From positions 1-59,579 of the IMG/VR virus record IMGVR_UViG_3300010885_073914: a stretch of 59,579 nt of DNA. The stretch is one strand, 5' to 3'. Source of the stretch: a virus. The translations under genes and the position numbers were made by a program. Positions 18,614-30,600 of the stretch are shown in pieces. The notes below the pieces were generated by a model, which was not told where the DNA came from, made no database searches, and saw only the letters and a list, made by a program, of their open reading frames with translations. The stretch's first letter is position 1. Each line of letters begins with the position of its first letter.

Positions 18614-21600
18614 TTATGAAACTGCTTTTGCTCCTAGATTTACTGTTGCTTTTCCAGGTCCTTGACCAACATTTCCTGATACTCTTCTATAATAGTTAGT
18701 TGGCTTGCCAACTACATTCTTGGGTACGGTGCTACCTGGTTCTCCACCCTCTCCGGTACTTGCCTGCGACTTTGGCTTAAGCATTTCTAGGAATTGTTCA
18801 AATAGTTCTTTCATTTGGTTTAGTACCACTGTTTGTTCTTCTGTTTCTGTGGTAAGAGCTCCTAGCTCTGGCGACACCACCTCTGATTTAGCTGGCGATA
18901 GCGAAGCTTTGTCTTTCATCAACTTCTGTTCTATGTTGGCTCTGTTTGCCGCAGTCGGAGAAGCTGTGCTTACAGCCACTGGAACTGTAGTTGATGGTTT
19001 GCCCCCAACAGATTCTACTTGGCTTGGAATGGCTGCTTCTAAGCTGGTTCCCGGCATCGCGTTGCCTATATGAGATTCTTTTATAGATCCATAGGACAAG
19101 TTTCTTCCTGAAACAACTTCGTCTATGTGCCTAATTGATTCTGGTGATGACAATTTACCTGATAAATTCTCAGTTGGTGCAGGATGATATTTTTCGCTCC
19201 ATTCATCCGTGAATTGACTCTTAAAGTTTGTTGGAGTCATTTTTCTTGTTTCTTGAACGGCCACATCAGACAAGGAGCTTTCTACTTTATTCGTTGGTGC
19301 TTCAACATTAGCTGCTAAAGAGCTTTCTGCTTTAGCTGTAGGTGTTTCAACGTTAGTTGTAGATTCTTTTGATGTTGCTGATTTCTTAGTTCCTCCTCCA
19401 AACAAGCCCTCTACTATCCATCCCGCATTTACGGCTGAGGCGGCTGCGTATAAAGCATTGTACATAGCACCAGGGATGGCGGATAAAAGAGAGGTTATGC
19501 CATCGAATATTGTTTTGCCTAACCAAACGGGTAGATCAAAGAATATGGCTTTCATTCCGCTGATTATTAAACCTCCCAATAAAGATGGAAGCGTAACAAA
19601 CACAGCTTTTATTCCGTTAAGCACTACTGATCCCAATGATCCCAAAGCAGACAAAAGCATTGTTGGAAGCTTGACAAACACCGCTTGCAACCCAGCTAAT
19701 GCTAAAGAGGCTAAAGAACCCAAACCAGACATTATCATTTGAGGCAAATCACTCAAAACAAACTTAAGTCCACCTAGTACAAATTTTCCTATCATTTTAG
19801 GAATGCCCATAAAAACCATCTTCAAACCAGATAATATTATAGAACCTAAGGAACCTAATCCGCTTAAAACTAGATTTGGCAAATCAACAAACACGGCTTT
19901 TAATCCGGATATTAATAAGCCGCCAATCATTACTGGTAGATCAACAAATACGGCTTTTAATCCGGATATTAACAAGCCGCCAATCATTACCGGTAGATCA
20001 ACAAATACAGCCTTTAGTCCGGAGTTGATTGTGTTTCCCATAGAACCGATGTCAAATACACCCTTTTCTTTTCCTTCTGCTTTGCCCGCAGATGCAAGAA
20101 CTGCCTTCTCAGTGTTCTGGACTGGCGATACAGACGTGGCGTCCGTTTGTTTGCTCTGCACTAAAGAGGACTCCACAGCAGCGGTTGGAGAGGTTACTGA
20201 TAATCCCGTTTCTTTTTTCTGTGCCAATGATGATTCTATTTCTGACGTGGCTGAAACGGTCCCTGGTCCTGGGGCTGGGTGGTACTTTTCACTCCACTCA
20301 TCTGTGAATTGACTCTTAAAGTTTGTTGGAGTCATTTGTCTTGTTTGAGTTTCTTGAATAGCAGCGGACTCAACAGTCGCTATTGGTGTAGCAACTTGTC
20401 CAATCGCTGGAATAGCAGCGGACTCAACAGTTGCTGTTGGTGTAGCAACTTGTCCAATCGCTGGAAGAGAGCTTAGTATTTCTAACATTGGAGCAACAGA
20501 ACCTAAGTTTATTGCTACTTCTATTAGTCTGTTAAGACCGGATTCTATTCCGTCTATGTTAGCTAGGCTTTCTTCAAAGGCAGATAAAGCTCCTGTTATA
20601 GTTGTAAGAGCCTGTGCAAAAGTATTTAAGTTGGGTCCTGCGTCTGCAAGTCTTACAATATTATCTAAGGTTGAACTGTTTCCCCCAAAGAAGCTTATCC
20701 AACCAGCAGCAGCAGTTGCTGCAGAGAAAGCTATTATGGCTCCGGACAGAACAACAAGTCCTCCTGCTATGCCAACAAGGCCCGCAGCTTTTTCTAGGCT
20801 CACCGCTCCTAAAAAGTTAACCATTCCATCTGCTACCGCAGTTATTATTCCGCTTATTCCGCCCAACACTGTCGATATAACACCTCCAAATGCTGCAACT
20901 AAAGGAGACAAAGTACTTAATGCATATCCAAGAGGTATAAGGGCAGCACCCAGCCCTGCTATCGCTAGTATGCCTAGCCACATCATGGGGTTAGCAGCAG
21001 CTGAGCCAAAGCTTGTCAAACCTGTTGACAATGCAGTCAAACCAGAAGTAACCAAACCAGACATTGCTCCTAGTATGGCTAATCCTGGTAAAGCTGGTAA
21101 CAGACCAAGTAAGCCTATTGAAGATAGTAATATGGCTCCTGCTCCTAGTAAAACCTTGCCGCTGGCCATGGACTTTAGACCCTCTGCTAGACCTCCAAGA
21201 GATGCTGCAATCTTTTTTCCGTCTGTTTTCTCTATTAGTTTGGCTCCAAGGAATCCAGGTATCATAGCCGTCAAACCAATTCCTGTTGGAATTAAGTTAA
21301 GAGCTCCTAAGAAAGATTCTTTATTTGCAAAGCTTTTAAGTCCTTCTGCTAAATTTTTGAGTGCTTCTTTGACTCCTTCAAAATTGCCCTTTACTGATTC
21401 ACCTGCTTCACCAATCTTCTTAACGTTCTCTACAGGGGCTACTGCTGCTGTGGGAGCTCCAACTGAGGCGACTGCACCCTCTGGACCGGCCTTCTTGGAG
21501 AACAAGGACTTAACAGCACCACCTGCTGAACTGATTCCACCTTGTGCTTTTTCTTTTAGTCCCTTTAGGGCTCCGCCCGCTAAGGTCATACCTTTCTTTC

Positions 21601-24600
21601 CATATTCTTTTATGCTACTGAAAGCATTGCCTGCTATTTCTGATATTGATTTTCCTTTGGTCAAAGACATAAATTGAGAAGTCATTCCTCTTGAAAGAGA
21701 CTTAAATACTCCTTCTCCTGCTTCCATGGATCTGGTAAATCCTTTGGTCAGAGGTGCAAAAGAACTGGAGAAGAATCCTGACATTCCGGAGAATGCTTTG
21801 CTTGCATATCCTCCAACAACATTAAACGCCTTAGCGGCATTGTCCTTCAATGATTGTGGCACATTATTACTTATGTAGCTGAACGCTTTAGATCCTCCGT
21901 CTTTTATCTGGTCAAAAGCTCCCTTTGCTATTTCTGATATTGGCTTGCCCTTAGTAATAGACATATATTGTGACGTTATGCCACGAGAAACAGATTGAAA
22001 CACGCCAGCACCAGATTCCATGGATCTTGTGAAGCCCTTTGTCAATGGTGCGAATGAACTAGACAGATAGCTCCCAGCACTAGATAAGGCTTTTCCACCT
22101 ACGTCCTTTATTGTTCCAAAAGCTTTTGCTGCGTTATCTTTTACAGATTGTGGTATCTTATTGCTTATGTAATTAAATGCTTTGATACCACCATCCTTAA
22201 CACTAGAGAAAGCCTTACCTGCATTATCCTTCCAAGATTGTGGTATCTTGCTTTTTATAGTTTCGAATGCTTTGATTCCGTTGTCTTTTATCTGGCTGAA
22301 AGAATTAGATATTACTTCTGATACTGGCTTGCCTTTGGTTATGGACATGTATTGTGATGTTATGCCTCTAGACAAAGACTTAAATATACCTTCACCCGCT
22401 TCCATAGACCTTGTAAACCCCTTTGTTAGAGGGGCAAAGCTACTTGATAGATATCCTCCCACACTTGATATGGCTTTACTACCTTTTTCTTTTATTACTT
22501 TAAAAGCTTCTGCTGAAGTATCTTTTACCGATTGTGGTATTTTATTGTTTATTGTAGAAAATGCTTTGCTTGCATTTTCTTTCCATGATTGAGGTATGTT
22601 ACTGTTTATATAATTAAATGCTTTTACTCCGCTGCTCTTAATCTGTTCGAAAGCTCCTTGAGCCATCTCCGACACAGACTTTCCTTTTGTGATTGACATG
22701 TACTGTGACTGAATTCCTCTGGAGAGAGATGTAAATATTCCTTCTCCTGCATTCATCGATCTTGTGAAACCCTTGGTTAGTGGAGCAAAAGAACTTGAGA
22801 AATAGCTTGACATTTCACTGAATGCTTTTCCTGAACGAGATTTAACGCCCTCAAAAGCAGATGTAGACTTATCAACAATAGACCTAGGCAGATTATTTTT
22901 TAAGCTTCCGAACAAACCGTCAGCAGATTCTGCGACAGCTCCACAACAATCTGCTGGATTAGATTCAAAAGAAGGAATCATTGAAAACAATCCTTCTCCA
23001 ATAGAATATAATGTTCCTAGTATGCCCGACCCTTCGCTTGCTGCTGCCCCCTTAGCGGGTGTATTGTTTTTTGAGCTACCGCTTACAACCTTAACAATAT
23101 CGGCCATGGATTTTTTAAATGATTCCAACATTTTTGATATAGCAGGGGCTAATGCAACACCTAAGCCAACAGATAGAGCACCTTTTCCTATATCAAGAAA
23201 AGTGTTTGTAACAGGAGCATCACCTTCGTCAAAGCTGCCTGCTTCTCCACGAGATATTGATGAAGTAAAAGCTTTTTTGCCGCTTTTAGTTATCTGGCTC
23301 AAAATTTTCTTTAGGGTTGAATTTATTTCATAAAGACCTGATATTATTCCACTTGAGTATTTTTCTATACCACTAAGAGGAACAACAGCCTCAGGTCCAG
23401 CTTCGCCTATAACACCTAATGTTGCTTTGCTAACAACACCACCTTCTGCAAATTTTGGAATATATTCTGCCTCAACTTTTGCTTCACCGTGGTCTTTCAT
23501 CCATTGAGCCTTAGACTTATACTTAACCCCAGATAGCACCTCAGGTCCTATACTGTAATTTTCACCTGAAACTCCTTTTATTGCTTTAAGTATCTCTGCC
23601 TTAGCTAACATTGTGGCACTCTCTATGGCATCGTTTCTTTCTTCTGCATCATTGAACTCATACCTTTCTACAGCCTCAACTCTTATTGGTTCTTTCTTTT
23701 TACTTGCACCTTTAAGAGCCTCACTCGCCTCTGCTGTCTTGGGTTGAGGTGTGATTTGTCCCTTTTTAGGAGTTGCAGCTGCTGGCAAGGCCGATCTTCC
23801 TGGTCCACCTGCACCAGCATTGATTCCTTCGTTTACGGCTCTCACCTCTAGTGCATCATCATGATTTTCTTTAGACCATCTTGCTACAGCTTTAACAACT
23901 TTCTTCTCCATGTCCACTTGAGTGTCAACCTCAACACCAGACAAGTCTGTTCTTCCCGTCTTCTTGGATAGTGCAACTATCGCAGCAGCTTCGGCCTGTT
24001 TCTCGGCCATGTTTATTGCCATCTCGGATCTGCCTCTTATGGCCTTTTGAACTTCTGCTTCAAACACCTTAGGATCAGATACTTTTTGGACCCCTTCTTT
24101 CATTGAAACTATGCCGTCTAGGTCCATAGGCTTTATTCCAAGAAAGGCTCGCCCAGCTAAGCCCATAGTGCTTGCTACTTTTTCTATTATCATGATGAAC
24201 TCAGTCAGTTGATCATTGACCTCAGATAGCTCATCAGAACTTGGTAAGAACTTTTGTATTGGTTTTACAATACCCTCATTTATAATGTTTGCCATTGAAA
24301 TGAAGTTTTTACTTAATTTGCTTATCTTGAATCCGTTTATTATTCTCCATAAGAATCCCTTTGAAAACAGGCTTATGGAGCCACCTAGTTCATCAAACAT
24401 TTCTGGAATGGCTGACATGGAGGCTGTTAATACTCTTAACTTTACTCTGACTCCGTCCATCTCTTTGGCATCTGGCACCAAAGCGTTCACAGGGTTTATT
24501 ATGCCTACTTTTAGGAAGCTTATAATGCTGTAAAACCAACCAGAAAACTTTTCTATTTGTGAGGCTATAAGTTCTGCTGGGGCTTCCCTAAGGCATTCTC

Positions 24601-27600
24601 TCTCATTTAACCCAACAAACATTTGTGCAAGATTTTTTATTATACTTGACATTGAGCCTACAACGTTGCTCATTGCACTCAATGTCGAACCAGCTTTTCT
24701 TATTTCTTTTGGATCCCCGATAACATTGTTTATTGGGTTTACTACTCCATCTTTAAGAAAATGGGCTATCTCAAAGAACCATTTTGCAAATTTTTCTTTG
24801 CTGTTTATTATTGCTTCCATCGGGACTTCTTTGCTTAGGTCTTGCCCCGATTCAACAAGAGGCACAAAACCCTTAGACATTCCTAAGATTACCCTAGGCA
24901 CTGAGCTTACTATATTGTTCATTGCTGATAGAGTAGAAGAAGCTTGTCTTATCCCCTTCGTATCAGGAAAAACCTCTTTAACTGGTATAACAATTCCGTC
25001 TCTTAAAAATACGGCTATCTTCTTGAAGTAGTCTGCAAATAAATTTTTATAAGATAATATTTTGTCTATTGGGAAGTCGGTGTCTAGCTTGTCTACAGTT
25101 TCACCACTCATCATTCCCATGACGCCTGTTAGGTTCTTTATAATGGGAACTACAGACGCTACTATGTTTGACATAGCTGACATGGTTTTTGAAGATCCTG
25201 CTAAGTCTATTCCATCAAGCTCTTTTTTAACTGGGAGTGCTATTCCGTCTCTCACAAATGCTGCTATTTCTTTAAAGTAAGCAGAAAAAGCTCCTTTAGA
25301 ATCTGCTATTTTTTTCATTGGTGTTTCACCAAAGAAGTCATCTTTATCAACCGCTAAAGACACAGCACCGACCAAACCCTTGATCACAACCGGAACGCCA
25401 GCCAGTAGATATGCCGTTTGCTTTAGGTTGTTTGCACCAACTGTTATCTCCTCAGAAGGAAGCTCCAACGACGGCTTCAGCAATCCTGAGAGTACAAAAT
25501 CTTTTGCCGTTTCTAGGTACTTTGAGAATTGATCCTTGTTAATTCTTATTTTTTCTAATGGTGCTTTTTCAAATATTGATTTGCTCTCCATCAAAGAGAA
25601 CACTCCGCTTAAGTTATCCAATATTAGTTTTATCCCATAAATAAAACACCCTATATCTTTAAGTTTGGCCCCAGCCTCAACCAAACCTTCCGCATTGGTT
25701 ATTTTCTTTATGGGCTCAAGAATTCCAGAGTTAATGAAACCCGATACTCCAGCAAAATATTGTGTAAACTTATCCTTGTTTGCACTTATTGTTTTCATTG
25801 GGGAAGAAGAGAAAAATCCATCTGTGGTTAAACCTATCATTGACTGCAAAGAGCTCATAGAAGACGATGTCTCTTTCAACAGTTGCGATACCCCAACTAA
25901 CTTCTTAGCTGATTCTTTTAACTTAGATCCATCATCTATGTTTGAAATTGGACCCACTATTCCATCTGTTATAAACTTAGAAATAGAAACAAAGAATCCA
26001 TTGAACTTTGGTATAGCCCCTTTTATTGCTTCTACGTCTGATCCACTAAACCAACCTGATTTTGTTATCGGTACAATTTTTTCTCTTATTACAGCTACTG
26101 TCTCACCAACTTTTTGGAATATTTGTGATATAGAACTCAAGTTTTTAACAGTGGCTTTTAGTTCGCCAACATTTTTAAATGAACTGCTGACATTCTGTAT
26201 CATTGAGTTTATGAATTGAGCCAATACTGGAAAGAACTTGTCCATTTCTTTTTTGGCCTTAACCATTTGTTCTATTGGAGAATCTACGAACCAACCGCTC
26301 TTTGTTAGTGGGTTTATTCTATCTTTCAAATGGTTTAGAACGCAACTAAACACCTCAACAACACCCGCTACTTGTTGTAAGCCTTTAACAGCAGCTTTAG
26401 CCTCTTGTGGTTTAACTTTGCTACCAACTTCTTTAGAGAAATCTGTTATAGAAGATACGTAGTTTATTATTGGGAGCTTAAGCTCTCCTAAGGCTTTCAC
26501 TCCTTTATTCATTGCGTCTGGTATGTTGGTAGCCCATAGCCAGAACCCTTCACTCGTTTTTACTTTTACTAACTTATCTTTTGTTGCTACAATCTTTTCT
26601 GTTACATCACCTGATGCTCCAAGAATTTCTGCAACTCCTCTTGCCATGGATGCTGCTTGTCTAACATCTAACTTTCTACCTACTTCTGAAGAGAAGCCTT
26701 TTATTGTATCTACATATTCTATTATTGGTCCCGACAGCTCTTTGAGTGCTTTTACTCCTTCTCTAGACTTTTTGACATAGTCTTTTCTAAACCAGCCCCA
26801 TCCTGTGGAGGTTTTTATCTTGCTTAGTTCTTCTCTTGTTTCAAGAACCTTTTTTGTAACTTCCCCCGTTCCAGATATTATTTCTGCAACACCATTAGCC
26901 ATAGAAGCTGCTAGTCTTGGGTTGAGTCTTCTTCCCAGTCTCTTAGAGAACCTCTTTATTACTGCTACGTAGCTTAGGACTGGTTCACTCATCTTTTCCA
27001 AAGCAACGGCACCAGAATTCATTTGCTTGACGTAGTTTGTTCCGAACCAACCCCACTCTTTGTATTTTATTCCGCTAAGATTTTCTTTATTTTTAAGGAT
27101 TATTCTTGAAACGCCCCCTACAGCACACAGTATATCTTCAACTCCAACTGCCATTTCAGCAGCCATCCTGGGGCTTAGAGTGCCTCCCACTTTAGATGAG
27201 AACGCTTTGATTGCTGCAACGTATCTTGTTATTGGCCCACTTAAATTCTTTAATGCGTCTACTCCACTATCAACCATGTCTCCTACTGTTTTTCCACGTA
27301 ACCAATTAAAAAATCCTTGGTACTTAGACATCTTCTTTAAAGGCTCAGCAGATTTGAATATAGAATCTGTTATAGAGGCACAAGACTGGAGTATTGAGCT
27401 AACTCCTTCTCCCATTGGCTTAGCTTCTCTTGGATCCACTATTCTTCCAACTACACCTGAAAACAACTTGACTGCTGAAACGTACGCTATTATTGGAGCC
27501 ATTAAATCCTTGAGGGCCCTGACTCCGTCCCACATGCGATCTGATATTTTTGAGCCTATAAGCCAATTCCAAAATCCTCCGTAAACTGGCATAGACGCCA

Positions 27601-30600
27601 ATGAAGTGGAGGCGGATGCTACATTTTTAGTTATATCACCGACAGACTGAAGGATTGTGGCAATACCCTTAGACATACTCTCTGCTTCCGCAGGATTTAT
27701 AGTTGTTCCTATCTTGTTAGATGCTTCTTTTACCGCTCCTATAAATCCGACTATTGGGTTTATTAGAGCATTAAATGCCCTAGTGCCTAACCACATAAGA
27801 GGTATAGCCAACATAGCAGATGCGAAGAATAGGCCTAAAATAGATAGCCCAGCAACGGAAGCCAAAATAGATAGTGCTATTTTAGCTGCTCCGCCAAGTA
27901 TGGAGGAAACTCCTTCTACCACTTTTTTTATTTCATCGGAAGACAGCAAAGAACCAGCGATTGAACCAGCCATTTCTATTATCGAAGAAGCTAAAGATAG
28001 AACAACTGGTGTTAACGCATAAAGAGCTATTGCTCCACCTATCATTGCTGGTATTGCAGCTGTAGTTGCAGCTGCAAGGTAACCTAGTCCAGCTAGTCCA
28101 GCCATTGCAGCCATCACCGATACAGCTATTGCACCTGCTGCAGCTATTATTCCTGCAACTTGATAAGCGGTTTTAGCTGCTGTTGAAGCATCCATTTCTC
28201 TTGTTGCTAATATTCCTTTCATCATATTAACTAAGGCACTAGCTAGAACTACTATTGCCGGAGTAAGTATAAAAAGAGCAGCGGCACCGGCAGCCATTGG
28301 CCCAACATATGCCCAAGCTGTGGGTAACAATAGACCCAAGCCAGTTAATCCTGCTAAGGCTCCAATTATAGCCACAGATATAAGTGCGGTAGACGCTATC
28401 AATGCAGCAACGTCGTAAGCAACCTTAGCTGCTTTTCCTGCATCTACTCCCATTATTCCCAATATACCACTAATTAGTTTGTTTAGGGCTGCTGCTAAGA
28501 AAACTATAACAGGAGCTAGAATCATTAAGGCCATACCGCCTTTTATTATTTCTGGCACAAACTTTGAAGCATAATCATCTAAAAGGCCTAAGCCATATAA
28601 ACCGGCCATAGCTCCAATTACCGCCCCAGCAATTGCCGCCGTTCCGGCTATCAGTGCCGCAACTTTTCCTGTAACCGCTCCTATCGTTGATGCATCAAGT
28701 CCCATTATGCCTAATATAATCTGAGAAATCTTAACTATAGTGGCACCCAAAAGCACTAATCCTGGCCCTAGAATTAGGAGTGCTTTTGCTCCTTTCCACA
28801 TCAAGTCTTTTATTTTGTTTGGGTCTTTTAGTAGATCGTTGTCTGATAGCTTTTTAAATCCTTCTAAAGCCTCACTAGCAGCTAGTGTTAACGCCCCCGC
28901 AGCCGCTACTATGGCCGCTACGGTTCCAGCTGTTTCTGCAACGGTCGATAAGTCTAAACCAAAAGCTCCAACAATCATTTGAGCTAGTTTAACTATAGTT
29001 GCACCCAATAGAACCAAAGCGGGTCCAAGTATAAGAAGGGCTGCTACTGTTGATGCTAGGTCTTCACTAAATATTTCACTTATCTTTGGAAATTTAACTA
29101 TTTCTTGTTCACTTGTTAAAAGCTTGTAAGCTCCATAGCCAGCGGCTGCTATGGCTGCACCAGCAGCAGCTAAAGCCCCTACTGTACCAGCAGTCTGTAT
29201 TATTTTTGTAGCGTCTAGATTAAATGCATCCATGATCTTTCCAGATAAGAATACTATGGCTGATGCCAAGGCTACTGCACCGGCTGCTAGTACTAATATC
29301 CCTGCAGCGGTTTTTGCCATTTCCTTGCCACTAGAAATTAAATCATTAAGATCTATTCCAGCTACCTTTGGAACTTCAACTTGACTTATTCTTTTTTCTC
29401 TGGAGTCTATGTAAGACTGCTCAAGTTTAATTATATTTTTTGTTCTTTTTCCATTAGAAACTTCACTTATAAGTTCTTTTTTCTCTATCTTATTCAGGCC
29501 TTGCTGCTGCTTTATGTTTTTTATTTCTTGCTTCTTTGCCTGTCTCCAAACAGCAGGACTTACTCCCATGGTTTCTGCTTTTTGTTTGGCAGCTTGTCCC
29601 GAAGCTTTCCGAGCAGCTATTTCTTCTGGGGAAAGCTTTGCTCTTTTTGCTGCTTTACCTGCGGTCTGTTCCACTACTTGGGCTGGGGCACTCGCCTCAG
29701 GAGGCACTATCTTTCCCTCTTGTACAGTTATTGGTGTAAGGCCTTCTTGTATAGAAGGCATTGCTTTTTCTTTAGTTTGCTCGACCGTTTGTTTAGCCCC
29801 AGAACAAACACAGTCTGCTATTCTTTTCAATGTATCAAGCATAGAATTGTTTACACTTAGCAATTGGTCTTGCCAAGAGCTAGCAACTTCTTTAACAGTG
29901 TCTGGTCTTTTAGATCCTACAACCTTCGCAGCAGTTTCTTCTGCTTTTGAAGTAACTGTAGTCGCTGCCTTGCTAGCTTCATCAACTTTTATTGTTCCTC
30001 CAAGATCCGCAGCTACTTTTGGTCCAAATATAAAATCACGTAAGTCTGCGAAGGCTTTTGTAATAAACCCTCTTGGGTCCTGCATCGTGTCTTGGCCGCT
30101 GGGATCTTTGTATCTAAAGAATGTGTTAAGGAACGCAGCTGTGTCTTTTACAAACTCTTTGCCTTGTGAGAAAGATGACGCTACTCCGCTTATCGTTCCA
30201 ACAAGATAAAGTAACTCTTTTCCTATAAAACTACTGAACAAACCGGATATCAAACTCTTGCTTATATCTCTTAAAGTATCATTCATTTGAAGCAGCGTTT
30301 GATTCATTGAGCTTAATGGGTCTAGCTGGGCTTTTTGTGCTGTTGAAAGTTCTTGTTCTGCTTTTGATAGCTCTGACGTTAATTCTCTAAATTTTGTTTC
30401 GTCTTTAAGGGCGTCTTCTATTTTCTTAGAATCTATAGAAAGCTCTTTCTTTCCAGCCTTCTTGAGCCCTTCATTTAAAGTATTAACAGCCGTTTTTAGA
30501 GATGATCTGGCTACGTCTCTCTCGCTTGTCCATGCTTGCCCTATTGCTGCTATGTCCTCTTCAAACTCTCCTCTTCTCTTTCCAAACTTGGCTAAAGCCT

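Noticed and set aside
20556-21677. 373-residue Ala/Pro-rich plus-strand frame inside the tape measure gene
   Set aside because: Antisense shadow of Ala/Gly/Leu-rich codons of the tape measure repeats; no ribosome-binding site and no domain.
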